Shown: positions 16,635-24,375 of the stretch, one piece after another | Numbering within the stretch: position 1 is the first letter of the stretch | Layout of the letters: every line of letters begins with the position of its first letter | Assembly: GCF_023370775.1 (NCBI RefSeq) | Contig: NZ_JAMCCQ010000006.1 | Coordinates: 1-64,000 of the forward strand | Source: Marivita sp. GX14005 | Lineage (GTDB): Bacteria; Pseudomonadota; Alphaproteobacteria; Rhodobacterales; Rhodobacteraceae | Direction: 5' to 3' | Length of the DNA: 64,000 bases | Notes under the pieces: model-generated | The model's input: only the letters and a program-made list of their open reading frames with translations | What the model was told of the DNA's origin: nothing | The model's database searches: none | Made by a program: the position numbers and the translations under genes

Positions 16635-16928
16635 TCACTTGTTCCCATCGATCCACTTCGACATCAGCTCCTTGTCGCGGAAGCATTCGTCCGGCACGGC
16701 GCGGCGCTTGATGCGGGCGAGGCGCTCGGCAAAGGCGACCTGCTTTGATGTCGGGCGGCTGTCCTGCGTGCCCGGCTTCAGCTTGGCCTGTGCGTCGATC
16801 CAGGCGCTCAAGGAGCGCCGATCTTGCTGAACCTCACACGGCAGAAGCGTCTGGTTGCGAAGGGCCAGTGCGCGCGCATAGGCGATCTGCTTTGGCGTCG
16901 CGGGCAGGGCGTAAGTGGTGCTTTCCAT
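16635..16928 (-). CDS. small protein with two tandem repeats, under a LexA box
   Basis: A 97-aa protein made of two copies of one roughly 40-residue unit: TPKQIAYARALALRN...SLSAWID and TSKQVAFAERLARIK...LMSKWID. GAAGGGAG lies a few bases before the ATG at 16928. About 36-50 bp upstream is a perfect alphaproteobacterial SOS box (16964-16978), so expression should rise after DNA damage or during conjugative entry of single-stranded DNA. No enzymatic motif is visible; the repeat resembles a small helical DNA- or protein-binding module of unknown role. Confidence 0.75.
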   Translation of the reverse strand: MESTTYALPATPKQIAYARALALRNQTLLPCEVQQDRRSLSAWIDAQAKLKPGTQDSRPTSKQVAFAERLARIKRRAVPDECFRDKELMSKWIDGNK

Positions 16929-16963
16929 CGGGGATCTCCCTTCTTAGCGTGGCTTTCAACATA

Positions 16964-16978
16964 GAACATAACAGGAAC
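16964..16978. promoter_or_regulatory. LexA (SOS) box
   Basis: GAAC-ATAACAG-GAAC is an exact match to GTTC-N7-GTTC, the alphaproteobacterial LexA consensus, read on the minus strand. It sits just upstream of the minus-strand gene starting at 16928. Confidence 0.7.
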
Positions 16979-17092
16979 AAAATCAAGCCACCTGCGGAAA
17001 TCATGGGGTTTGAGAGGAAGAGGAGGGCCGGGGGAGGTCAGGCCTGAGGATGCCCGAAAGAGGGTGTCCGGGCCTGATCCTGTTCCTCATTG

Positions 17093-17167
17093 GGGTCTGA
17101 TGCCGGAAAGTGGAGGATCCTACGTTCTCATGAGCTTTGCATTTAACGCTCCTCGGCATCAGATCCC
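17093..17167. repeat. long inverted repeat in a gene-free stretch
   Basis: The stretch 16979-17280 has no gene. It holds the palindrome TCAGGCCTGA at 17038-17047 and a larger inverted repeat with arms GGGTCTGATGCCG (17093-17105) and CGGCATCAGATCCC (17154-17167), pairing with one bulge around a loop of about 48 nt. The position ahead of the anti-restriction block fits a regulatory leader or a single-strand promoter. Confidence 0.45.
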
Positions 17168-17280
17168 TAAAGAGTGAAAGTGTTCGTCGGGTTTTGTGAC
17201 TGACGGATGAGGGCCTTTGGGGTCCCTCAGATGGGTCCGGGCCGGATTCCGGTCTGCCGTTCCTGATGAAGGGCATTCCC

Positions 17281-17751
17281 ATGCAAACAGGTGTCTTGCG
17301 CGTGCTCCGCGCAACCGCTGCCTCGTGGTGGCGGCATAGAGAGCTGCGCCGAACTGGCCAGACGGCGCTGGCACAACGGCGCGAGCGCGAGACCGTCCTA
17401 CGTGATCTCGGTTATCTGAAGCAGGCGGCGTTATTGCCAAACGCGCATGTGATCTGCGGGGAGGGCGGGACATTCCTCCATCTCGGTTGGACCACCGTGT
17501 CGACCTTCGCGCCGATCAAGCGCTTTCCCTTGGCCGCCCTCGCGGTCGCACAAGGGACCCCGTTCATCGATATCCGACCCGTCACCGATGTCATCGCCTT
17601 CGCGAACCTGCCGCGGGTGGCGCGGGACGGATCGGACGACTCTGAACCTTCGGGTCCCGGCAGGTCCGTGTCGCTGACCACCTACATCGACATGGCCGAA
17701 CAGCTCGGCGCGAGCATCACCAACGATCCGCGGCCCTGTCGGTCAACCTAG
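17281..17751 (+). CDS. conserved plasmid protein of unknown function
   Basis: A 156-aa protein starting at ATG 17281 (an in-frame ATG lies at 17266). The N-terminus is basic with a Trp-rich helix (LRATAASWWRHRELRR). A compact middle part follows (NAHVICGEGGTFLHLGWTTVS, ALAVAQGTPFIDIRP) and the tail is polar. No catalytic motif or membrane segment was recognised. It is the first gene of the block leading to ArdC and shares the block's typical start context (purine-rich site, then TCCC before ATG). Confidence 0.6.
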   Translation: MQTGVLRVLRATAASWWRHRELRRTGQTALAQRRERETVLRDLGYLKQAALLPNAHVICGEGGTFLHLGWTTVSTFAPIKRFPLAALAVAQGTPFIDIRPVTDVIAFANLPRVARDGSDDSEPSGPGRSVSLTTYIDMAEQLGASITNDPRPCRST

Positions 17752-17791
17752 TGACCACTCCCTCTCACCAAAACTCGAAAGGACGCCAGCC

Positions 17792-18730
17792 ATGGCCCGA
17801 TCCCGCACGCCCAAATTCGATGCCTCAGAGGTCATCACAAACGAAATCATCCGTATCATTGAGCGCGGCGTGCTGCCGTGGCGCCAGCCCTGGACCGCAG
17901 GCGGCAGCTCTCGCCCCGTGCGCGTGGGCGGTGAGCCCTACCAGGGGGTGAACAACTTTCTGCTGACGATGCGGACCGTGATGGCGGGCCACAGCTCACC
18001 TTTCTGGATGACGCTGCCGCAAGCCAATGCGTTGGACGCAAAGGTTCGCAAGGGCGAGAAGTCCTCTGTCGTCGTTTACTACGGTCAAAGCTGGAGGGAC
18101 GCCGGCGATGAGGATGACCGCAGCGACGGGGATGATCGCTCCGAGGAAGCCCGTGTCTTCCGCTTCCAGAAATCCTACCGCGTATTCAACGCCTGCCAGA
18201 TCGAGGGCTTGCCCGACAGCTTCTACCCTGACCCGGAGCCCGTGCCCGAGCATCCGCCGTCCGAGCCCATCCCGCACATGCAGGCGTTTTTCGATGCCAT
18301 CGACATCACGACCGTCTTCACGGGCACGGAAGCGTACTATTTGCCCCCCGTGGACAAGGTCTACATGCCGTCCATCACGCGGTTCCAGGACCCGCGCAAT
18401 TTTTACGGGGTCTGGGCCCATGAGCTCGCCCATGCCACGAAAGCCCCCCATCGATTGAACCGTGATTTCGGGTTCTCGAAGTTTGGCAACACGTCCTATG
18501 CGCGTGAGGAGATTGTCGCGGAATTGACCTCGGTGTTCCTAGGCCAGTCGCTCGGCTTCACGGCGCATACGCTCGAGATGAATGCCGCCTATCTCCACAA
18601 CTGGTTGCGGGTCCTTCGGTCGGACAAGGGCGCGATCTTCCGGCACGCCGCGGACGCGCAGCGCGCCTGTGATTATCTGATCGCCAGATCGGAGACGGGC
18701 AGGGCAGGGGACGGCGCCGAGGCCGCCTGA
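17792..18730 (+). CDS. ardC: ArdC-like anti-restriction ssDNA-binding metalloprotein
   Basis: The 312-aa protein has an N-terminal ArdC-type single-strand DNA-binding domain (TNEIIRIIERGVLPWRQPW, GVNNFLLTM, residues 1 to about 135) and a C-terminal zincin domain with HELAH at 210-214 and a downstream Glu in EEIVAEL (near 244). ArdC proteins protect incoming single-stranded plasmid DNA from restriction during conjugation. A highly acidic insert (residues 104-119) separates the domains. GAAAGGA precedes the ATG. Location in the block beside the transfer region supports a role in plasmid establishment. Confidence 0.9.
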   Translation: MARSRTPKFDASEVITNEIIRIIERGVLPWRQPWTAGGSSRPVRVGGEPYQGVNNFLLTMRTVMAGHSSPFWMTLPQANALDAKVRKGEKSSVVVYYGQSWRDAGDEDDRSDGDDRSEEARVFRFQKSYRVFNACQIEGLPDSFYPDPEPVPEHPPSEPIPHMQAFFDAIDITTVFTGTEAYYLPPVDKVYMPSITRFQDPRNFYGVWAHELAHATKAPHRLNRDFGFSKFGNTSYAREEIVAELTSVFLGQSLGFTAHTLEMNAAYLHNWLRVLRSDKGAIFRHAADAQRACDYLIARSETGRAGDGAEAA

Positions 18731-18753
18731 CCGCGCGGAGAACGGAGACACCC

Positions 18754-18963
18754 ATGTCACGTAAAGAACCCAAAACGCTGCGGGTGGCCTGCTTCAACGA
18801 CGGCCGCCGCAAGATCATCACCTTCAAGCGCGGTGCCTATTGGTGGAGCACGTCCGAGGGCGCTTATCCGCTCTCGGCGGCGCTCGAGAGCATCAAGGAA
18901 CAGGGTGGCTGGGTCGAGACCATCCCCAACCCGAATTTCAGACCCAAAGGGCTGTTCGGGTAG
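18754..18963 (+). CDS. small basic protein of unknown function
   Basis: A 69-aa protein (start MSRKEPKTLRVACFNDGRRK) with a compact beta-like pattern (ITFKRGAYWWSTSEGAYPLS) and a C-terminal FRPKGLFG. GGAG lies upstream of the ATG at 18754, 23 bp after ardC, so co-transcription is likely. No family was recognised. Confidence 0.6.
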   Translation: MSRKEPKTLRVACFNDGRRKIITFKRGAYWWSTSEGAYPLSAALESIKEQGGWVETIPNPNFRPKGLFG

Positions 18964-19051
18964 GGCGCCTTCGGCCTCGATTCATCCGCCAAGCGGAAAA
19001 GAAAAAGCGGGCTTTGAGAAGGGTGTTTCAAACCTCTCAAAGGAGATCCCC

Positions 19052-19441
19052 ATGTCCATGAATGTTCAACCCCAGCCAGACCGTCCGGATCCGACCGTGA
19101 TCGCGGTGCAGAACGACGCGTTTCGCAAACTTGCATGCCTTGGAGTGCCGCCCGCGCAGCCCATCCAGGGCCGGATGCATGTCACCCGCTCGCTTATGGA
19201 GGCCGGCGATGGCTTCATGGCCGAGGCGGTGAAGGCGACTGGTGAGTTTGCCACATTCGAGCCCGAAAATGACCCGGAAGGCTGGCATGATTTCGGGGCG
19301 GTCGAGATCCGGGGCGAGACCGTGTTCTGGAAAATCGATCTCTATGAGGCGGACTCGGATTTCCGCTACGGGGCTGAGACCCCGGACAACCCCGCCACCA
19401 CCATGCGCGTGCTGACCATTATGTTGGCGCGCGACTGGTAG
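19052..19441 (+). CDS. DUF3768 protein
   Basis: A 129-aa protein ending in the DUF3768 pattern (FEPENDPEGWHDFGAVEI, VFWKIDLYE, TMRVLTIMLARDW). Function unknown; this family is found almost only on alphaproteobacterial plasmids near ArdC and ParB-like genes. The ATG at 19052 follows AAGGAGATCCCC, the start context repeated at 19600, 21659, 24376 and 29097. A strong terminator follows at 19481. Confidence 0.82.
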   Translation: MSMNVQPQPDRPDPTVIAVQNDAFRKLACLGVPPAQPIQGRMHVTRSLMEAGDGFMAEAVKATGEFATFEPENDPEGWHDFGAVEIRGETVFWKIDLYEADSDFRYGAETPDNPATTMRVLTIMLARDW

Positions 19442-19480
19442 AAGGGCAGGGGACACCCTCTCCTGACACCCCAGGCGATG

Positions 19481-19519
19481 AAGGCCCACTGACCCCTCAA
19501 AGGGAGAGTGGGCCTTTTG
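19481..19519 (+). terminator. rho-independent terminator after the DUF3768 gene
   Basis: AAGGCCCACT (19481-19490) pairs perfectly with AGTGGGCCTT (19507-19516) over 10 bp and is followed by TTG. The 16-nt loop can pair again internally (CCCT/AGGG). Confidence 0.8.
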
Positions 19520-19599
19520 TCGTGGTGATCCCTGAAGACGGGGATTGGTCACGCGCGTGAAGGCGCGGGCCACACCTCACCCACCTGGAAGGATATCCC

Positions 19600-21582
19600 A
19601 TGACTAAAAGCATTACCGCTCTCACCGTCGCCATCGGCGATCTGACCGCCCATCCCGCCAACGTGCGCAGCAACTCGCCGGAAACTTATGACCCCGAGAA
19701 CATCGCGCATCTGAAGGCCAGCATCGCTGTGCTGGGCCTGCTCCAGCCTCTCCTGGTCCAGAAGCTTGACGGCAAATATGCTGTCCTCGCCGGTGGCCGG
19801 CGCCATGCAGCCCTGAAGGAGCTGGCCGCAGACAAGGCCGCCAAGGGGTTCACTGCGAAAACCAAGATCGACTGTCGCCTTGTGCCGGAGGAGTGCGACG
19901 TCACCACGGCACTGTCGCTCGCCGAGAACATCACCCAGGCCCCGATGAACGCAATCGACGAGTTCGAGGCCTTCGCCCGCATGATGGAGGTCGACGGCCA
20001 GACGCCCGAGACCATCGCGAAGTCATTCGGCACGACCGTCGCCGCCGTGAAAGGCCGGTTGCGCTATGGCCTGATCCACCCCGACATCCGCGCCGCGGCT
20101 CGGGGCAAGGTGATCACGCTCGACACAATGAAGGCCTTCGCCGAGCACCCGAGCCAGGAGGCACAGCGCGAGGTCTTCGAGGCGCTCACGAAAGACGGCG
20201 GCTATCTGCAGGCCTATACCGTCCGTCAGGCACTCAAATCCCGCGGGGTGCAGGTCAGCGACGATATCGGGGCTTTCGTGCGCGAAGACTACGAGGCACG
20301 CGGCGGCGCCGTCGCAGCCGATCTGCTGGAAGAGCATTCTGTGCTCGAGGATGCGGCGCTGGTCGAGACCATTCTGCTCGAGAAGCTCGGTGCCGCTGCC
20401 GAAGAGGCCCGTATGAGGCTGGGCTTTGCCTGGGCCGATGCGATGGTCCGCTATGATTACGCGACCATGGCCGACTACGGCCGCGTCTATCCCGGCCCGA
20501 TCGAGCCGGATGAGACTGCCCAGAAGCGCATCGACGAGATCGCCGCCGAACTTGAACAGCTGCAGCTCGAGATGGAAGATGAGGGGCTCGACGACGGTGC
20601 CTACAACGCCCTTTACGACCGCGTCGACGCTCTGGAAGAGGAAGCGCGCGATCTGCAGGAGGCCTACAGCGCCGAGGACCTCGCACGGTCTGGGGTGATC
20701 GCGTCGTGGCAGGGTGGGCAGATCACGCTCCATGTTGGCCTCGTCCGCCCCGAGGACACCGTCAAAGAGGAGGGCGCACGCGGCTCTTCAAGTAACCCGA
20801 CGGGGGAGGAGGCACCGGACGCCGGCGAAATCAACTACCCGGCCTCGCTGGCCGAGGATCTCAAGACCGAGCGGGCCATGGCGCTCGGTGCCGCGATGGC
20901 GCTGCATCCGGAAGCCACGCTCGATCTGACGCTTTTCAAGCTGGTGAGCGACGTCCTGGCCAGCGGTATGAGCGTCACGCAGGCGATCAAGATCGACGCC
21001 CGCAAGGAATACCGCAGCCATGCCAAGATGGACGAGATCGACGAGACCTCGCTCGAGCAGGTGGCGGCGGCGCATGATGCGCTGGACCTCTCGTGGCTCG
21101 ATGACAGCCGCTCGCCCGCCGATCAGTTTGCGGCGTTTCGCGCGCTGAAGGCCGGCGAGAAAGCCAAGCTCGTCGCTTATGCGACAGCCAGCACCACGCA
21201 GTCCTGTTTTGCCCGGGACCGGCAGCGTGACAGCCTGATGCATGCGTTCGAGATCGAGATCATGCCCGATATCCGCGCCCACTGGACGCCGAATGCGGCG
21301 CTCTTCAATCGCTTTAAAAAGGCCTGGCTCCTGAAGATCCTCGGCGAGGATCTGGGTCTCGCCCAGGAGGCTGTGACGCTGGCCTCGTCGAGCAAGAAGG
21401 AGATCGTCGCCTTTTGCGACAAGCTCTTCGCTGAGCCCTTCGCGACGCTCACGGAAGCGCAGCGCGCTGCCGTGGGCGCCTGGTGTCCGCCCATGATGCA
21501 GACCGCCGGTGTCGCCTTTGATGAGGCGGAGCCCGCTGCGGAAACCCCGGAGCCTGACGGCGACATCGCGCAAGCGGCCTGA
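19600..21582 (+). CDS. large ParB/Spo0J-family protein
   Basis: The 660-aa protein has a ParB nuclease-fold N-terminus (LTAHPANVRSNSPETY, GGRRHAAL near residues 65-72), LAENITQAPMNAIDEFEAFA and a helix-turn-helix (PETIAKSFGTTVAAVKGRL). A coiled-coil-like acidic segment spans about 290-350, followed by a C-terminal domain (WLDDSRSPADQFAAFRAL, PNAALFNRFKKAWLLKIL). It is the intact counterpart of the protein at 3704. Members of this plasmid family lack an adjacent ParA and are thought to be DNA-binding or nuclease factors rather than classical partition proteins. GGAAGGA precedes the ATG. Confidence 0.85.
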   Translation: MTKSITALTVAIGDLTAHPANVRSNSPETYDPENIAHLKASIAVLGLLQPLLVQKLDGKYAVLAGGRRHAALKELAADKAAKGFTAKTKIDCRLVPEECDVTTALSLAENITQAPMNAIDEFEAFARMMEVDGQTPETIAKSFGTTVAAVKGRLRYGLIHPDIRAAARGKVITLDTMKAFAEHPSQEAQREVFEALTKDGGYLQAYTVRQALKSRGVQVSDDIGAFVREDYEARGGAVAADLLEEHSVLEDAALVETILLEKLGAAAEEARMRLGFAWADAMVRYDYATMADYGRVYPGPIEPDETAQKRIDEIAAELEQLQLEMEDEGLDDGAYNALYDRVDALEEEARDLQEAYSAEDLARSGVIASWQGGQITLHVGLVRPEDTVKEEGARGSSSNPTGEEAPDAGEINYPASLAEDLKTERAMALGAAMALHPEATLDLTLFKLVSDVLASGMSVTQAIKIDARKEYRSHAKMDEIDETSLEQVAAAHDALDLSWLDDSRSPADQFAAFRALKAGEKAKLVAYATASTTQSCFARDRQRDSLMHAFEIEIMPDIRAHWTPNAALFNRFKKAWLLKILGEDLGLAQEAVTLASSSKKEIVAFCDKLFAEPFATLTEAQRAAVGAWCPPMMQTAGVAFDEAEPAAETPEPDGDIAQAA

Positions 21583-21658
21583 GTCCTCACGCGACCCGCG
21601 CGTGGACCATGCCGCCCGCGCGGGTCGACCCTTCCAAACCGAACAGAAAGACATCCCC

Positions 21659-22252
21659 ATGGCTATTCTCAAGTTCTCTGCCTCCGCTGTTGCGGCGCAA
21701 ATCGCACATGCGCGTGCCTGCAAGACCTTCCTGCCCAACTGGAACGGGCCCGTGGACAGGCCGGCCCTGATCCTCATCGTCGGCAATGGTGTGCATCTGC
21801 GCTCGAACGGCATCGATGGCACGACCACCCGTATCGTTACCACCGAGCAGGCCGATCCCTCCTTCGCCTTCGCCGACGGCATGAACCCGTTTCGGGACAC
21901 CGACTGGATGGCGCAGCGCCGCATGGCGTTTCGTGATCTGACCGGCCAGTTCTACACCGACATCCTGGATGACGTGCAGGTGCTCATCGACCGGGGGCGG
22001 GGGGCGATCCGGCTCGCCACCGATGGCCACAGTATCCGCGTCTTCGTGCGCCGGGCCTCGGATTATCTCATCGGCGGGACCTACGAAGTGCCCTCGGGCC
22101 TCGGCGGCACCTTCCGGGTCATCCTGAAGGATGCCTGCGACACCTTCGCGATCGTGCAGAACTGCGGCAATTGCGAGGATTTCGACGCCATGCAGCCCTA
22201 CCGCGTGCCGCTCGATGCGCTGATGGAAATCGATGACCGGAGGGCGGCGTGA
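21659..22252 (+). CDS. plasmid protein of unknown function
   Basis: A 197-aa soluble protein (start MAILKFSASAVAAQIAHARA) with beta-rich segments (VGNGVHLRSNGIDGTTTRIV, IRVFVRRASDYLIGGTYEVP) and Cys residues in DACDTF and NCGNCED that could bind metal. It follows the ParB-like gene by 76 bp with the block's recurrent start context and overlaps the next gene by 4 nt (GTGA), implying coupled translation. No known family was recognised. Confidence 0.65.
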   Translation: MAILKFSASAVAAQIAHARACKTFLPNWNGPVDRPALILIVGNGVHLRSNGIDGTTTRIVTTEQADPSFAFADGMNPFRDTDWMAQRRMAFRDLTGQFYTDILDDVQVLIDRGRGAIRLATDGHSIRVFVRRASDYLIGGTYEVPSGLGGTFRVILKDACDTFAIVQNCGNCEDFDAMQPYRVPLDALMEIDDRRAA

Positions 22253-22905
22253 TGGGTTGGCTCTTCTACACCGACGGCCGCGTCCAGACCTACGCGGATG
22301 AGAAAGCGGAGATTGCTCGGCTGTGCACCTTCGAGGGCGAAAGGCGCAAGACGGAACTGGTCAAAGCCTGCAAGGTGGGTTCGACTTGGTACGCGGTGGC
22401 AAAGGTCACAAATATCGACGGCACCCCTGTCGAAGACACGACCTATGTCACCGATGCGGATGGCTCCATCACTTTCGCCGCCGTATTCCTTACCCGATAT
22501 GATGACGGCTGCTGGGGCTACAAGGACATGGAGGAAAGCGCGGGACCGGTCGAATCCCGCGCGCCACTGAGCCTATTGGCCCTGCTGTCCGAGCTGAAAG
22601 ACCCAGACAGCTACGCCCAGGACTGGCGTCAGCGCTGCCGGGACTGGGCGTCGATCCCGGACTACGAGGAAGGCGACAAGATCAAGCTCGCAGCACCTGT
22701 GACGCTCACCGATGGCAGTACCTGCCAGATTGTCACCGCGACCCACTACAGGCGCGGGCGGCAAAAGCGCCGCTGCTACCGCATCGAGGAAACTGGTGGG
22801 CTCGTACGCCTGTCAAAGGCCTCGCTTGCGGGCTCGGAGCTGCTCAGCTCCACGAAAGGTGCGGCTAGCCCGGTGCTGGCGGAGTTCCTGGCGGGGCGAA
22901 ATTAG
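22249..22905 (+). CDS. plasmid protein of unknown function (DUF6927-like)
   Basis: A 218-aa soluble protein starting MGWLFYTDGRVQTY. The N-terminal half has a beta-rich pattern (WYAVAKVTN, TYVTDADGSITFAAVFLTRY, GCWGYKDMEES). The C-terminal half has basic and cysteine-containing segments (RRGRQKRRCYRIEETGG). It recalls the DUF6927 proteins found on alphaproteobacterial plasmids, from memory only. Two ATGs are adjacent at the start and overlap the preceding stop. Confidence 0.65.
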   Translation: MMGWLFYTDGRVQTYADEKAEIARLCTFEGERRKTELVKACKVGSTWYAVAKVTNIDGTPVEDTTYVTDADGSITFAAVFLTRYDDGCWGYKDMEESAGPVESRAPLSLLALLSELKDPDSYAQDWRQRCRDWASIPDYEEGDKIKLAAPVTLTDGSTCQIVTATHYRRGRQKRRCYRIEETGGLVRLSKASLAGSELLSSTKGAASPVLAEFLAGRN

Positions 22906-22962
22906 GTCCTGCGCCGGACGGTTCATCGACCTGCCCGGCGACAGCAGATGCTGCGGCTTGTC

Positions 22963-22991
22963 TTGACAAGGCAATGCAAATGCATTACCTA
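22963..22991 (+). promoter_or_regulatory. promoter and palindromic operator of prlF-yhaV
   Basis: TTGACA (22963-22968) and TACCTA (22986-22991) are 17 bp apart. Between and overlapping them lies the palindrome GGCAATGCAAATGCATTACC (22970-22989), with half-site GG(C/T)AATGCA. This is the expected binding site for the AbrB-type antitoxin encoded downstream. Confidence 0.7.
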
Positions 22992-23029
22992 TCGCGGGCA
23001 GCAAAGCCCCTTTTCTTCAGGAGACTGCC

Positions 23030-23356
23030 ATGACAGCGCTCGCACAAGATGTCTCGAAACTCACGGATCGGTATCAGACGACCGTGCCGGCGGGGGTGCG
23101 CAAGCAGCTCAAGCTGGGCAAGGGCGACCAGATTCGCTACTGTACCGAGCCGAGTGGTAGGGTCTATATCGAGCCCGTGCGCAGCGACGAGGATGATCCC
23201 GTGCTCGGAGCTTTTCTCGATTTTGTCGAGGCCGATATCAAGGCGCATCCGGACCGCATTCGGGCGTTCGATGGGGCTTTGCATGATCGTCTTGCAGCAC
23301 TGGTCGGAGACGTTGACGTCGATCTCGATGCGCCGCTATCGCTCGAGGATGAATGA
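23030..23356 (+). CDS. prlF: PrlF-like AbrB-family antitoxin
   Basis: A 108-aa protein with an N-terminal SpoVT/AbrB swapped-hairpin domain (SKLTDRYQTTVPAGVRKQLKLGKGDQIRY) and a helical acidic tail (DDPVLGAFLDFVEADIKAHP) like that of PrlF/SohA. It would neutralise the toxin encoded immediately downstream and repress their joint promoter. AGGAGACTGCC precedes the ATG, and it overlaps the toxin gene by 4 nt. Confidence 0.9.
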   Translation: MTALAQDVSKLTDRYQTTVPAGVRKQLKLGKGDQIRYCTEPSGRVYIEPVRSDEDDPVLGAFLDFVEADIKAHPDRIRAFDGALHDRLAALVGDVDVDLDAPLSLEDE

Positions 23357-23871
23357 GCGGCGATAGCGTGCCCGCCCAAGCGCCCCTTGTCGTAAACGGA
23401 TGGTCGATTTATGCGCATCCGCTCTTTCTGGACCAGCTCGAAGGGCTGATCGAGGAAGTCGAGGCGCGTAAGGCACGCGATCCAAAGACATGGCGCAAGA
23501 AAAACCCGACGAAACGGCTGGCCGCCATCTTCAAGCTGGTCACCGAGGCCATACCGGCAGATCCGGGTGCCGCCGCCTTCCGGCAAGGCGGCACACTCGG
23601 CGATCACCGCAAGCACTGGTTCCGGGCGAAATTCTTCCAGCAGTATCGGCTGTTCTATCGGTTCAACAGCGATGCGAAGGTCATCGTGGTGGCCTGGGTG
23701 AACGACGACAAGACCCTGCGCGCCTACGGCAGCAAGACGGACGCCTATGCGACGTTCAAAGGAATGCTGGAAGATGGCAATCCACCTGACAATTTCGACG
23801 CGCTCTTGAAAGAAGCTGCAGCGGCAGGCAAGCGGTTCGAGAAATCCCTTGAAGCGGTGCCCGATCGGTAA
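23353..23871 (+). CDS. yhaV: YhaV-family toxin (RelE-like RNase)
   Basis: A 172-aa toxin of the YhaV family: WSIYAHPLFLDQLEGLIEEVE, TKRLAAIFKLVTEAIPADP, LGDHRKHWFRAKFFQQYRLFYRF, VVAWVNDDKTLRAYGSKTDAY. YhaV cleaves mRNA in a translation-dependent way. Together with PrlF it gives a post-segregational killing module that would stabilise the plasmid. Length and motifs look complete, so the toxin is probably functional. Confidence 0.92.
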   Translation: MSGDSVPAQAPLVVNGWSIYAHPLFLDQLEGLIEEVEARKARDPKTWRKKNPTKRLAAIFKLVTEAIPADPGAAAFRQGGTLGDHRKHWFRAKFFQQYRLFYRFNSDAKVIVVAWVNDDKTLRAYGSKTDAYATFKGMLEDGNPPDNFDALLKEAAAAGKRFEKSLEAVPDR

Positions 23872-23965
23872 GTGGGCCAGCTTGCTATGACCCTTTGGCA
23901 TTATCATTTACGACGCCACGCTCGAAGATGTAGCATCGGCTGATAATGCGGTCGGAGAAAGCACA

Positions 23966-24130
23966 ATGAATGAGACGGAAAAGGATAGGCAGCACCTCGG
24001 TCTAGAGGAGCAATGCGCGCCTGACCTGACGGGGCACCGTTTCCCAATTGCTGTACGCGTTGCAGACATGCCCGATGACCTCGGCAAGCTGCTGGATATC
24101 GGGCTCGAGGAGCATTTCCGTGGCCGCTGA
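23966..24130 (+). CDS. small ORF overlapping an antitoxin-like ORF
   Basis: A 54-aa frame (start MNETEKDRQHLGLEEQ, end IGLEEHFRGR). It overlaps the next small ORF by 11 nt, an arrangement typical of coupled small genes. No family recognised; it could be chance, although its acidic composition suits a small regulator. Confidence 0.35.
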   Translation: MNETEKDRQHLGLEEQCAPDLTGHRFPIAVRVADMPDDLGKLLDIGLEEHFRGR

Positions 24131-24272
24131 AGCGAATTCTTATGACACGTGGTTTTGCGCGCAGGTGCAGGCCGCGCTGGAGGATGCACGCTCGGGAACA
24201 TCTCAGGTTCAGGTGATGCAGGCCGCACAGGCATTGATTGATGCGAAGCGGCAGGTCGAACCCAAGTCCTGA
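24120..24272 (+). CDS. antitoxin-like stability-determinant protein without an adjacent toxin
   Basis: A 50-aa frame from GTG 24120 containing SYDTWFCAQVQAALEDARSG and MQAAQALIDAKR. This resembles the short antitoxins that precede ParE/RelE toxins (pattern YDEWF..QVQ.A..D..). No toxin follows, since the next gene is the methyltransferase-helicase. It therefore looks like a relic or a solitary antitoxin. The GTG start is inferred from where the similarity begins. Confidence 0.45.
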   Translation: MAAEANSYDTWFCAQVQAALEDARSGTSQVQVMQAAQALIDAKRQVEPKS

Positions 24273-24314
24273 CCAAGCCTTTGAGGTCGGCGCGGTCTGA
24301 CCCCCGTCACCCTG

Positions 24315-24335
24315 AAAAGCGAAAGGGGGCTTTTT
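24315..24335 (+). terminator. short hairpin with T-run ahead of the methyltransferase-helicase gene
   Basis: AAAAGC and GCTTTTT pair around an 8-nt loop, with the T-run included in the 3' arm. It ends about 40 bp before the ATG at 24376, so it could terminate upstream transcription or attenuate. Confidence 0.5.
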
Positions 24336-24375
24336 GTCCTTTGGAACTCAGACCCTGATCCAAAGGAAAATCCCC

